DNA of 64,000 bases from Amycolatopsis orientalis DSM 40040 = KCTC 9412 (GTDB taxonomy: Bacteria > Actinomycetota > Actinomycetes > Mycobacteriales > Pseudonocardiaceae). The stretch is from positions 123,696 through 187,695 of the forward strand of contig NZ_ASJB01000097.1 in NCBI RefSeq assembly GCF_000478275.1, read 5' to 3'. The notes under the pieces were generated by a model. It saw nothing but the letters and a program-made list of their open reading frames with translations, made no database searches and was not told where the DNA came from. A program made the position numbers and the translations under genes. Of the stretch, positions 28,156 to 36,910 are shown piece after piece; positions within the stretch are counted from its first letter, which is position 1; every line of letters begins with the position of its first letter.

Positions 28156-29318
28156 ACGCGATGAACTTCACCGAACCCGAGGAGCGCGTCGCGCTGCGGG
28201 CGGCGGTCGCCGAACTCGGCAAGAAGTACGGGCACGAGTACTACGCCAAACAAGCCCGCGCCGGGCTCAAGACCGAAGAACTCTGGGCCGAGGCCGGGCG
28301 GCTGGGCTACCTCGGCGTGAACCTGCCGGAGGAGTACGGCGGCGGGGGAGCGGGGATCGCGGATCTCGCCGCGGTGCTCGAAGAACTCGCCGCGGCGGGC
28401 TGCCCGCTGCTGCTCATGGTCGTCTCGCCGGCGATCTGCGGCACGGTCATCTCGCGCTTCGGCACCGACGAGCAGAAGAAGCGGTGGCTGCCGGGGATCG
28501 CCGACGGCACCAGGCGGATGGTCTTCGCGATCACCGAACCGGACGCCGGGTCGAACTCGCACAAGATCACCACCACCGCGAAACGCGACGCCGACGGCTG
28601 GGTCCTCAGTGGACGGAAGGTCTACATCTCCGGTGTCGACGAGGCGGACGCCGTCCTGGTCGTGGGCCGCACCGAGGACGCGAAGACCGGCAAGCTCAAG
28701 CCCGCGCTGTTCACCGTCCCGACCGACGCGCCCGGCTTCGAGTACAAGCAGATCGAGATGGACATCGTCTCGCCGGAGAAGCAGTTCGGCCTGTTCCTCG
28801 ACGACGTCCACCTGCCCGCCGACGCGCTGGTCGGCGAGGAGGACGCGGCGATCGCGCAGCTGTTCGCCGGGCTCAACCCCGAACGCATCATGGGCGCGTC
28901 GTTCTCGCTCGGCATCGCCCGCTACGCGCTGGGCAAGGGCGTCGCCTACGCCAACGAGCGCAAGGTGTGGGGCGCGCCGATCGGCACCCACCAGGGGCTC
29001 GCGCATCCGCTGGCCGAGATCAAGATCGAGCTGGAACTGGCCAAGCTGATGACGCAGAAGGCGGCGTCGCTCTACGACTCCGGCGACGATTTCGGCGCGG
29101 GTGAGTCGGCGAACATGGCGAAGTACGCCGCCGCCGAGGTCGCCATCCGCGCGGTCGACCAGGCCGTGCAGACCCACGGCGGCAACGGTCTCGCCAGCGA
29201 ATACGGGCTGGGCACGCTGGTCACCGCCGTCCGGCTCGGCCGGATCGCGCCGGTGAGCCGCGAGATGGTGCTCAACTTCGTCGGCCAGCACAGCCTCGGC
29301 CTGCCGCGGTCTTACTGA
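28152..29318 (+). CDS. Acyl-CoA dehydrogenase family protein (second of the operon)
   Basis: 388 residues. FAITEPDAGSNSHKI (125-139) and VYISGVDEAD mark the flavin site. The C-terminal IYEGT motif is replaced by IAPVS, while Glu244 in NPERIMGAS is at the alternative, isovaleryl-type base position. This pattern, with the tail FVGQHSLGLPRSY, marks an ACAD branch often found with AtuA-like operons. It might act on a later or longer intermediate than the first dehydrogenase. The start at 28152 has GGAGAG five bases upstream; ATG at 28161 is the alternative. Confidence 0.82.
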   Translation: MNAMNFTEPEERVALRAAVAELGKKYGHEYYAKQARAGLKTEELWAEAGRLGYLGVNLPEEYGGGGAGIADLAAVLEELAAAGCPLLLMVVSPAICGTVISRFGTDEQKKRWLPGIADGTRRMVFAITEPDAGSNSHKITTTAKRDADGWVLSGRKVYISGVDEADAVLVVGRTEDAKTGKLKPALFTVPTDAPGFEYKQIEMDIVSPEKQFGLFLDDVHLPADALVGEEDAAIAQLFAGLNPERIMGASFSLGIARYALGKGVAYANERKVWGAPIGTHQGLAHPLAEIKIELELAKLMTQKAASLYDSGDDFGAGESANMAKYAAAEVAIRAVDQAVQTHGGNGLASEYGLGTLVTAVRLGRIAPVSREMVLNFVGQHSLGLPRSY

Positions 29319-29328
29319 AAGGCGAACC

Positions 29329-30180
29329 ATGAGCACGCTCCACGGCAAGACGATCATCATCTCCGGTGGTAGCCGCGGCATCGGCGAGGCCATCGCGGTC
29401 CGAGCCGCTCGCGACGGGGCGAACATCGCCCTGCTGGCCAAGACCGCCGAGCCGCATCCGAAGCTGCCGGGCACGCTCTACACCGCGGCCAAGGCGATCG
29501 AGGACGCCGGCGGCCAGGCGCTGCCGATCGTCGGCGACGTCCGCGACGACACCTCGGTCGAGGCGGCGGTCGCCCGGACCGCGGAGCAGTTCGGCGGAAT
29601 CGACATCGTGCTCAACAACGCCAGCGCGATCGACCTGACGCCGACCGAATCGGTCAGCATGAAGCGCTACGACCTGATGCAGGACATCAACGCGCGTGGC
29701 TCGTTCCTGCTGTCGAAACTCGCCATCCCGTACCTGAAGCAGGCGGAGAACGCCCACATCCTGACCCTGTCGCCGCCGATCAGCCTCGACGAGAAGTGGT
29801 TCCAGGCCGGGCATCTCGCGTACAGCATCGCGAAGTACTCGATGAGCCTGGTGACCGTCGGGCTCGCCGCGGAGCTGCGGCAGTACGGGATCGCGGCGAA
29901 CTCGCTGTGGCCGAGGACCACGATCGACACCGCGGCGATCCGCAACGTCGTCGGCGCCGAACTGGCGGCGAAGTCGCGGACGCCGGAGATCATGGCGGAC
30001 GCGGCGCACGCGATCCTCACCAAACCGAGCCGGGAGGCGACGGGGAACTTCTATCTCGACGACGAGGTGCTCGCCGCCGAAGGGGTCACGAACTTCTCGA
30101 AGTACCGCATCGGCGGCAGCGAGGAAGAGCTGCAGCTCGATTTCTGGGTCGAAAGCCGTACCCCGGAATCAGGGCCATGA
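29329..30180 (+). CDS. Short-chain dehydrogenase, AtuB/HSDL2-like
   Basis: 283 residues. NAD(P)-dependent oxidoreductase of the SDR family: nucleotide loop SGGSRGIGE (12-20), catalytic Tyr165 and Lys169 in YSIAK, and Ser148. The long insert KTAEPHPKLPGTLYTAA (38-54) is characteristic of the HSDL2 group, to which AtuB (citronellol/citronellal dehydrogenase) belongs. Within this operon it would oxidise the alcohol or aldehyde feeding the acyl-CoA route; this is inferred from context. Its stop overlaps the TetR start. Confidence 0.85.
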   Translation: MSTLHGKTIIISGGSRGIGEAIAVRAARDGANIALLAKTAEPHPKLPGTLYTAAKAIEDAGGQALPIVGDVRDDTSVEAAVARTAEQFGGIDIVLNNASAIDLTPTESVSMKRYDLMQDINARGSFLLSKLAIPYLKQAENAHILTLSPPISLDEKWFQAGHLAYSIAKYSMSLVTVGLAAELRQYGIAANSLWPRTTIDTAAIRNVVGAELAAKSRTPEIMADAAHAILTKPSREATGNFYLDDEVLAAEGVTNFSKYRIGGSEEELQLDFWVESRTPESGP

Positions 30181-30818
30181 TCCGCGAACCGCAGCAGGAG
30201 CGCAGCCGCACCACACGGCGGCGGCTCGTCGAGGCCGCCGTCGAGACCATCGGTGAGCTGGGCTGGAACGGGACCACGGTCGCGGTGATCGCCGAACGCG
30301 CCGGGGTCTCGCGCGGTGCCGCGCAGCACCACTTCCCGACCAGGGAGGATCTGGTCGCGGCGGCGGTCGAGCACGTCGGTGAGATCCAGATCGTGGAACT
30401 GCGCTCCCGGGCGGCCGAGCTGCCGTCCGGGCGGTCGCGGATCGAACGGGCCGTCGACATGGTGCTCAATCTCTACAGCGGGCCGATGTTCCGGGCCGCG
30501 CTCCACCTGTGGGTCGCGGCGTCGACCGACGAGGCGCTGCGCGCGACCCTGGTGCCCCTGGAGGCGCGGGTCGGCCGGGAGGCACACCGGGTGACCGTCG
30601 AGCTTCTCGGCGTCGACGAGTCCCACCAGGGCGTCCGTGAGCTGGTCCAGGCCACTCTCGATCTTGCCCGCGGGCTGGGGCTGGCGAATCTGCTGACCGA
30701 CGACACGAAGCGCCGCAAACAGATCGTCGCCCAGTGGGCGCGGGTGCTGGAACCGACGCTGACGCTCGCGAAAACCACGGAAAACTCACGGAACCGAGAA
30801 GTCACCGACAACGTCTGA
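30177..30818 (+). CDS. TetR family regulator of the acyl-CoA operon
   Basis: 213 residues. The HTH runs from about 12 to 58 (RRLVEAAVETIGELGWNGTT, then IAERAGVSRGAAQHHFPTREDL). The C-terminal ligand domain is divergent, as usual. As last gene of the operon, coupled by ATGA, it probably senses a pathway acyl-CoA and acts at the inverted repeat 20726-20741; this is inferred. Confidence 0.85.
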   Translation: MIREPQQERSRTTRRRLVEAAVETIGELGWNGTTVAVIAERAGVSRGAAQHHFPTREDLVAAAVEHVGEIQIVELRSRAAELPSGRSRIERAVDMVLNLYSGPMFRAALHLWVAASTDEALRATLVPLEARVGREAHRVTVELLGVDESHQGVRELVQATLDLARGLGLANLLTDDTKRRKQIVAQWARVLEPTLTLAKTTENSRNREVTDNV

Positions 30819-30905
30819 GATCTTGTTAACACTGATGGAGCAGCGACCGATAACACGGTGTAAGTGCTGCCGATTCAGGTGGCTGATCGAGAGAGGTCCA
30901 GTCCG

Positions 30906-31175
30906 GTGTCCGGTTCAGAGGTCGAACTGTCCCATCGAGCCATGGCGATGCTGCGAGCGGTCGCGGCCCGCCGCGCCCAGATGTCGTGCAGCTGCGAGCC
31001 GGATCTCTTCATCGACGGTTTCGCCTGTTGTGACCAGATGACCGCGCACGCCCTCGCGCACGGCGGCTACATCCGCCCCGCCGAGTCCACCGGCCTCTCC
31101 GCCGTCACCGGCCGCGTGCCCGCCGAACTGACCGAGGCGGGCGAAGCGGCGCTGGCCGTCACGGCCGCCGCCTGA
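30906..31175 (+). CDS. Small hypothetical protein with a cysteine cluster
   Basis: 89 residues from GTG at 30906 (GAGAGG eight bases upstream). An in-frame GTG at 30864 would add 14 residues. Four cysteines stand in two pairs (28/30 and 41/42: SCSCEPDLFIDGFACCDQ), enough to bind a metal. The C-terminus ends with AELTEAGEAAL, which looks like the end of a small winged helix. I do not recognise the family. Confidence 0.55.
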   Translation: MSGSEVELSHRAMAMLRAVAARRAQMSCSCEPDLFIDGFACCDQMTAHALAHGGYIRPAESTGLSAVTGRVPAELTEAGEAALAVTAAA

Positions 31176-31300
31176 CGATCTCCTCGTCTTCGTCCGTCCG
31201 GTGTGGACCACACCCGTTTACAACCGGCTGCCGCGTTCCTAGGATCCACCCCGGGATGAGGCCGTCGCGCTACGCGACGGACCGGGGTTGGGAGGTGCCG

Positions 31301-31849
31301 ATGGCACGCACGGCTCGCCGCGAAAACGGTGGGGACGCCCTGAGCGAGTTGATGCGGGAGGCCGGCGCGGCACCCCGTCGCCGGGGACCGCGCGGGCCGA
31401 AGCACCGGGCTCCGGACACCACCGGCCCCGGCAGCCGGAAGGTCCGGCGGATCTCCGCGCTTTCGGCGGGCGGTGTCGTCGTCTGTGGCCTGCTCGCCGT
31501 GTGGCTCACCCCGGGCGATCCGGCCGAAGTCATTCCCGGTGCGCCGCTCCCGCCGCCGTCGTTGACCATCGCCCCGCAGGCGGTCGAATTCCCGGACGAC
31601 GCGGCGCCTTCGCCCGTCCCGTCGGGACCGTCGGGCGGCAGTGTCGCGCCCCCGCCGCCGCTGACCGCGTCGATGAACGGCACGGAGACGCCGTCTCCCA
31701 CTCCGGCGCCCGCGCCTTCCGAAGAACGGCAGGATCCGCGCGCCGGCCGTCACGACAATGACGGGTACTACGACTGGTATCACGACTGGTACGGCGGCGG
31801 ATATCGCGGTGGTTATCCCGGTGGCCGCCAGCCGCAATGGGGCGGATAG
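31301..31849 (+). CDS. Single-pass membrane protein with Pro-rich and Tyr/Gly/Trp-rich tail
   Basis: 182 residues. A basic cytoplasmic tail (1-50, with LSELMREAG near the start) precedes one helix (about 51-69). The external part is rich in Pro/Ser/Thr (80-155) and ends in a Tyr/Asp/Trp/Gly tract (YYDWYHDWYGGG, then GGYRGGYPGG). The low-complexity tail suggests a cell-wall-spanning or surface-exposed anchor. No known domain was recognised. GGGAGGTG precedes the ATG. A hairpin overlaps the stop codon. Confidence 0.65.
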   Translation: MARTARRENGGDALSELMREAGAAPRRRGPRGPKHRAPDTTGPGSRKVRRISALSAGGVVVCGLLAVWLTPGDPAEVIPGAPLPPPSLTIAPQAVEFPDDAAPSPVPSGPSGGSVAPPPPLTASMNGTETPSPTPAPAPSEERQDPRAGRHDNDGYYDWYHDWYGGGYRGGYPGGRQPQWGG

Positions 31850-31871
31850 CGCCGATCGGGTGATCGGCGCT
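31848..31871 (+). terminator. Hairpin terminator
   Basis: AGCGCCGATC pairs perfectly with GATCGGCGCT around a GGGT loop. It begins inside the TAG stop of the preceding membrane-protein gene. Confidence 0.7.
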
Positions 31872-32025
31872 CTCGCTCACCGTCGGTAGAGAATCACGAT
31901 TCGGGCCGGATTGCGTCCTTTCGTGTCTGGTGTGAAATTTCCCGTGTCCCGGCCCCGATCAAGTACCTACGATGATCCGCACTCTCTTTCCCTTCCGGAG
32001 CAGAGCTAGGGGCTGAACAGGAAAA

Positions 32026-34056
32026 ATGAGTGTGGGCCGACATTCTCCCGCGGTGATGTTCGCCCGGAGGATGCTGATCAACCGCGAGACGGGGAAACCG
32101 TCCCGCCCGCAGCCGGTGACCCTGCTGCTGGGGCCGGTCGGTTCGGGTAAGAGCACGGCTTTGGAGGCGATCCGCCAGGATCTGGGCTGGGGTGTCGTGC
32201 ACGCCGGATTCGCCTTCGGGGCAGGCGGACGGCCGAGCACGATCGACGTGCTCACGAAACTGGCCTACTCGTTGTCGAGTAAATGGCGGAACCGACCGAA
32301 ACCGCAGTTCGTTCGTTTCACCATCGCGCTGATCGCGGTTCAGGCGGAGCTTTCCGGCCGGAATCGTGACGAAGACCTGAGTCAGCTGAAGTCGTTGATC
32401 AACAGCTTCCACGGAATCCGCTGGACCCCGGCGATGGACACACTGCTCGACACGCTGACCGAGACGGCGAAGGCCACCGGTCTCGTGGAACCCGCGTACG
32501 CCGGAGTGTTCCGCCAGACGTTCCCGCATCTGGTGCGGAACATCCGGCCGAGACTCGGCAAGGCACTGCGCTCGCTCGCCGATTTCCCGAACGCCGAGGG
32601 CAGATCCGCGTTCGACGCGCTGCTGGAACTCAACCGGCTCGCGCACGGCAGCGCCCGTGACGCCAAGGCGGTCACCGAATGGCTGATGTCGGCGTTCCTC
32701 AACGACGTCCGGGAGAACCATCCGCGGATGGCCAGACCGGAGGAGAAGAGTCCGTGCGCCTGCGACATCTCGCAGCAGCGCAGGCACTGGCACAACTGGG
32801 TGGTGACGCTCGACGACGTCGATCACGCCGGCGGGACCGAGTTCCTCGCCGACCTGATCGCCGCACGGGAACGGTACGCCGTACAGCATCCGAACGATCG
32901 TGAAGCCCACGACGCGCTGCTGATCATCGCCACCAGCGGACGGTGGCACGACGACTGGGGCACCGCCTGGCTGGCGCCGTGGAAACCGGCGTCCGGCGCG
33001 CCGCCCGCCGTCCGGCCGGTGGCGGACTGCGAGGAGGCGTCCTACGAAGGCTGGGCGAATCCGGGCAGCGGCGCGCTCGAATCGCCCTACTACCCGGTCC
33101 GGCTGGCACCCCAGCCGATCGGGCGGATCGCCCGTGTCCTCGATTCCGGCGCGCTGACCCCGAAGGTCGCGCTCGCGCACCGGGCGACCGGTGGGCTGCC
33201 GTCGGCGGTCGAGCAGCTCGCCGACCAGCTGCGGGCGAGCGACGTGCGGGAAGGCGACCGCGACGTGCTCACCACCGATCCCCGCGGCGGGCAGGATCCT
33301 TGCTATCGCAGGCTGACCGAACTGAAGCTGACCGAGCATCTCGACGACGTCCACATCGACGATTTCGTGACCGCGGCCCCGTTCGCGACCGCGCCCTGGC
33401 TGATCCCGGACGCCGCGCAGAGCCGGATCGCCCAGCCGCACGTCGGGCGGATCCTGACCGAGCTGCGCACCGCGCTGTGGGTGACGGCGAAGAACTCGGC
33501 AGGCACCACCGACGACCAGGCGGCCCTGCATCCGTGGATCGCCGCGAACCTGGTGTCCGCGCTGGCCCGGCGAGGGGACGGGGACGGGCCGACCTACACC
33601 GGCCAGTTCAAGGCCCTGCGCGACGATCCGGACACCGCGCAGGACCCGGTGCGCCTGGCCTACTGCAACCTCGCGCTGGGCGACATCGGCGAGGTGGTCA
33701 CCTTCTTCGAGCACGAGTTCAACCGGATCCCGCACGCGGAGTGGGTCGCGAAACTCGAACTGGTCCTGAACGCGCCGGACGATCTGCCGCCCGAGCGGGA
33801 TCACGCGGAACTGTACGACGAGCTGGTCAACCTCGACGCCGAACTCCATCCCACCGGCCGGTCCGAGATCCGCAACAACGTCGCCCGGCTCATCGCGGCG
33901 GGCAGGCTGGCCGCCAACCCGTTCGCGGTCCGCGGGCAGGACCAGCACCAGGTGATCGCGAACGCCTTCGCCGCGCTGGCCACGACCTCGCATCGTCCCG
34001 ACGTCGGCGCGCTCGTGTCGGCCAAAGACCTCGCCCGCCGCGGCGAATTCCCCTGA
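32026..34056 (+). CDS. STAND-like P-loop NTPase of unknown function
   Basis: 676 residues, no membrane segment. Walker A GPVGSGKST (36-44) and a Walker B-like VVTLDDVD (259-266) are widely spaced, with a helical insert between them. LLIIATSGRWHDD soon after fits a sensor-1 strand. The rest looks helical, as in STAND or AAA-like switch ATPases. A CACD cysteine pair lies near 244-246. No effector domain (TIR, protease, nuclease) is recognised. It precedes by 19 bases a membrane-anchored periplasmic-binding-fold protein, so the two probably form a signalling or defence-like unit. The ribosome site AGGA is close to the ATG. Confidence 0.65.
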   Translation: MSVGRHSPAVMFARRMLINRETGKPSRPQPVTLLLGPVGSGKSTALEAIRQDLGWGVVHAGFAFGAGGRPSTIDVLTKLAYSLSSKWRNRPKPQFVRFTIALIAVQAELSGRNRDEDLSQLKSLINSFHGIRWTPAMDTLLDTLTETAKATGLVEPAYAGVFRQTFPHLVRNIRPRLGKALRSLADFPNAEGRSAFDALLELNRLAHGSARDAKAVTEWLMSAFLNDVRENHPRMARPEEKSPCACDISQQRRHWHNWVVTLDDVDHAGGTEFLADLIAARERYAVQHPNDREAHDALLIIATSGRWHDDWGTAWLAPWKPASGAPPAVRPVADCEEASYEGWANPGSGALESPYYPVRLAPQPIGRIARVLDSGALTPKVALAHRATGGLPSAVEQLADQLRASDVREGDRDVLTTDPRGGQDPCYRRLTELKLTEHLDDVHIDDFVTAAPFATAPWLIPDAAQSRIAQPHVGRILTELRTALWVTAKNSAGTTDDQAALHPWIAANLVSALARRGDGDGPTYTGQFKALRDDPDTAQDPVRLAYCNLALGDIGEVVTFFEHEFNRIPHAEWVAKLELVLNAPDDLPPERDHAELYDELVNLDAELHPTGRSEIRNNVARLIAAGRLAANPFAVRGQDQHQVIANAFAALATTSHRPDVGALVSAKDLARRGEFP

Positions 34057-34075
34057 ACCCGAACGGAATACCGTC

Positions 34076-35644
34076 ATGTCCTGGCTCGACGCGTTGAGAA
34101 CCCGTATGTCCCGTGCCCGCGAACGCGCGGCGACGGGCCCGCCGGTGCGGCCTCGCGGCTGGGCCCGCCGCCATCGCGCGTTGCTGATCGCTGTCGTGGT
34201 CGTGCTGGTGGGTGCCGGGCTGGCGGGGCTCAGGCCGTGGGAGTCCTGTGGCGCCGGGCTGCGCGCGGTGGACGCGGACGACGAGTCGGTCGGCTCGTCG
34301 TACGTCTGCGTCGGACTGAACCTCGATTCCGGTCCGATGCGGGAGAACGATCCGCTCACCAAACTGGAGGAGCTCATCAAGGGCCGCAACGACGCGGCGG
34401 GCGAGAACTTCAAGACCATCGTGGTACTGGAGAACCTGGCCCCGGATCCGAAAATCGACAGCCAGCCGTTCCCGTTCGTCCAGCGCGAGGTCCAGGGCGC
34501 GATCACCGCCGCCTGGCCGAAGAACGGGCCGCCGGGAATCAAGCTCCTGCTGGCGAACTACGGGAGCAACGCCGACCACTGGCGGGTCGTCGCCGACGAG
34601 ATCATCGCCGCGGCCGCCGCCCAGCGGATCGTGGCGGTGACCGATATCGGCACCAGTTCGGAGAACAGCCGGGCGCTGGTGGCCGAGCTGTCCCAGCACG
34701 GTATCGCCTCCATCGGCGCCACGGTCACCGCGGACAACATGAACACCGATCCGAAGGGCGCACGGATCGACAACTTCTTCCGCGTGGGCCCGACCAACAC
34801 CGACGAGGCGCGCGCGGCCGCGGGGTACATCTCGGCGCACGGCTTCCGCCGCGTGATGATGATCCAGGGCGTCAGCAAGGAGGACACCTACGCGACCACG
34901 CTCGCCGAGGCCTTCAAGAGCGCGTCGAAGGTCCCTGTCATCTTCACGAAGACCTACGACGTCAAACCGCTCGCCGACACCTCGCGCGAAGCCTATCTGC
35001 GGGGACTGTTCAGCAGATGGCACAACGACATCTGCGGGGCCAAACCCGATCTGATCTACTTCGCCGGCCGCGGGCTCGACCTCGGTGCCCTCGTGGCGGC
35101 GCTCGCCGGGGACGGCGCCTGCGAAGGGCTCGAATCGGTCACCGTGATGACCGGGGACGACGCGAGCACCCTCGCCGGAAATCCGTTGCCCCTGGACAAG
35201 GACATCGGCGTCCGGCTTCGCTACACGGCGCTCGCCTATCCCGACCAGTGGGACATGTTCACCGCAGATCCGGCGCATCCGACGTACAAGAAGAACTACG
35301 ACAACTTCATCGCCGAATTCACCGGAACCCATGGTTTTCCCAAGGAGGAACTGTGGGACGGCGCCGCGATGATCGAACACGACGCGGTGGCCGCTGCGGT
35401 GGAGGCGGCGGTGCAGAACGTGTCGGCGGATCCGGTTTCGGTGGCGAACCTGCTGCGCAGCATCGACTGCAACTCCCCGGTGCCGGGCGCCACCGGGTTC
35501 GTCGCCTTCGACCAGGCGACCGGGAACCAGCTCGACAAGGCGCTGCCGATCCTGTCCATCGCGCCGGACGGATCCGTGCATCCGGTCGACCTCGTGTGGT
35601 CGCGAGGACGTCCGCTGAACACCGCCCCGGACTGCGGCCGTTGA
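34076..35644 (+). CDS. Membrane-anchored type I periplasmic-binding-fold (LivJ-like) receptor
   Basis: 522 residues. A basic N-terminus is followed by one helix (about 36-52), with no lipobox and no clear cleavage site, so it is likely anchored. The external part has the two-lobe Leu/Ile/Val-binding fold. Signs are IVAVTDIGTSSENSRALVAELSQHGIASIGATVT (about 182-215), FFRVGPTNTDEARAAAGYI, and DLIYFAGRGLDLGALVAAL. No permease or ABC ATPase genes are nearby, so a sensor role coupled to the preceding NTPase is more likely than nutrient uptake. It ends before a convergent chitinase gene. Confidence 0.75.
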   Translation: MSWLDALRTRMSRARERAATGPPVRPRGWARRHRALLIAVVVVLVGAGLAGLRPWESCGAGLRAVDADDESVGSSYVCVGLNLDSGPMRENDPLTKLEELIKGRNDAAGENFKTIVVLENLAPDPKIDSQPFPFVQREVQGAITAAWPKNGPPGIKLLLANYGSNADHWRVVADEIIAAAAAQRIVAVTDIGTSSENSRALVAELSQHGIASIGATVTADNMNTDPKGARIDNFFRVGPTNTDEARAAAGYISAHGFRRVMMIQGVSKEDTYATTLAEAFKSASKVPVIFTKTYDVKPLADTSREAYLRGLFSRWHNDICGAKPDLIYFAGRGLDLGALVAALAGDGACEGLESVTVMTGDDASTLAGNPLPLDKDIGVRLRYTALAYPDQWDMFTADPAHPTYKKNYDNFIAEFTGTHGFPKEELWDGAAMIEHDAVAAAVEAAVQNVSADPVSVANLLRSIDCNSPVPGATGFVAFDQATGNQLDKALPILSIAPDGSVHPVDLVWSRGRPLNTAPDCGR

Positions 35645-35659
35645 AGGACTGCTGCCGGC

Positions 35660-35703
35660 TCGTGAGTGGTAATGACGGTTCTAACCGTCATTACCACTCA
35701 CGA
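35660..35703. repeat. 44-bp palindromic repeat, family A copy 5
   Basis: Perfect copy, identical in both arms to that at 644. It sits between two converging stop codons (35644 and 35714), the best bidirectional-terminator position of all copies. Confidence 0.9.
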
Positions 35704-35713
35704 GTCCTTTTCG

Positions 35714-36664
35714 TCAGCCGGTGTAACCCGCCACGATCTTGGTGTAGTCGTACTTGCCCTGTGCGATTCCCGCGCAGTTGTTGCAATCGCGGTTCACCGC
35801 CCAGAACGACAGCCGGGCGAGATGTTTGCTCGCCGCGTAGTCGCGGATCGCGCGGAAGTCGGCGACGCTGACGGTCTCGCCGGCCACGTCGGTCTTCCCG
35901 TTCATCGACGAGAGCCCGCTGCGCCGGTAGGCCGCGTCGTCGCTCAAGCCGAAGGTGGATTTCACGACGTTCTTCAGTCCGTCCACGGCACTGCGGGTCT
36001 TGCCGGCCATGTCACCGCCGCTGGAGAAGTCGAACGGCATGACCGACCACGCGTCGACGCCCGCGCCGAGCACCTTCGACTGGTTGATCAGCCGTTTGCC
36101 GGTCGCGTTGGGGCCGCCGACCTCGGTCGGGATGGTGATGACCACGCGCAGGCCGGGATTCTTCTGCTTCGTGATCTTGACGGCGTTCAGGATCCGGTCC
36201 TGGACGGTGTAATTCTCGAACTCGTCGGTGTTCTCGATGTCGAGGTCGATCGCCTTGAGCTTGTAGGCGTCGATGACCTTCTGGTACGCGCCGGCGAGTG
36301 CCGTGGCGGTGCCGCATTTCGAGCCCAGCTTCGTACCGGACCAGCCACCGAACGACGGGATGACGTCCCCGCCCTTGGCCCGGATGTTGGCGATCATCGT
36401 GGCGTCGGAGCCGGTGAGCGAACGGCTGCCGTCCCATTTCGGGTTGCAGCCGCCGTCGGAGAGGATGAACGCGAGGGTGAAGGCCTTGACCCCGGTGGCG
36501 TTCATCGCGGCGATCGGGTCCGTCTGTCCCGACCACTGGTACAGATACGGCGAGGCGAGCACCGCGTCCGGGGCCGCCGAGGCGACGGGGGCGAGGCCGA
36601 CGGCCGTGGCGAGAGCGGCGCCGACGGTGGTGGCCAGTGTCGCCCAGCGTCGTAGGGATTTCAT
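35714..36664 (-). CDS. Secreted GH18 chitinase
   Basis: 316 residues. The signal peptide (1-30) ends in APVASA-APDA. The GH18 barrel shows SFGGWSG (104-110) on strand 3 and the catalytic D-x-D-x-E set at Asp140-Leu-Asp142-Ile-Glu144. It cleaves chitin by substrate-assisted catalysis, with Glu144 as acid. There is no separate chitin-binding domain, so it resembles the compact catalytic-domain-only enzymes. A chitinase-type operator is upstream. The size is typical of the bacterial GH18 group with a small insertion domain missing. Confidence 0.88.
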   Translation of the reverse strand: MKSLRRWATLATTVGAALATAVGLAPVASAAPDAVLASPYLYQWSGQTDPIAAMNATGVKAFTLAFILSDGGCNPKWDGSRSLTGSDATMIANIRAKGGDVIPSFGGWSGTKLGSKCGTATALAGAYQKVIDAYKLKAIDLDIENTDEFENYTVQDRILNAVKITKQKNPGLRVVITIPTEVGGPNATGKRLINQSKVLGAGVDAWSVMPFDFSSGGDMAGKTRSAVDGLKNVVKSTFGLSDDAAYRRSGLSSMNGKTDVAGETVSVADFRAIRDYAASKHLARLSFWAVNRDCNNCAGIAQGKYDYTKIVAGYTG

Positions 36665-36766
36665 AGGTCCTCCAACTGGTACGCGCGTGACGAGACGCGC
36701 AGGTGTGGAGCACCTCCGTCTTGACGCGGCGTATCAACCAGGAGGCCACTGTGTGCTCACTCACGG

Positions 36767-36778
36767 TGGACTAGACCA
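36767..36778 (-). promoter_or_regulatory. Chitinase-type operator element
   Basis: Minus-strand TGGTCTAGTCCA matches the 12-bp element TGGTCYAGNCCA known before Streptomyces chitinase genes. Only one copy is evident here; those promoters usually have two direct copies. It is 103 bases before the chitinase start. Confidence 0.45.
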
Positions 36779-36910
36779 TTGAGGACTGTCAAGAATTCAC
36801 CGGGTTTCCCGGCGGGAACGACCGACCTTAGTAGGGGGTCATGACCCGGAAAGCGGATCGACAGCATCGCGATTACCGGCTAGTTTGCCGAAATGGTGGG
36901 GGACTCCCTG

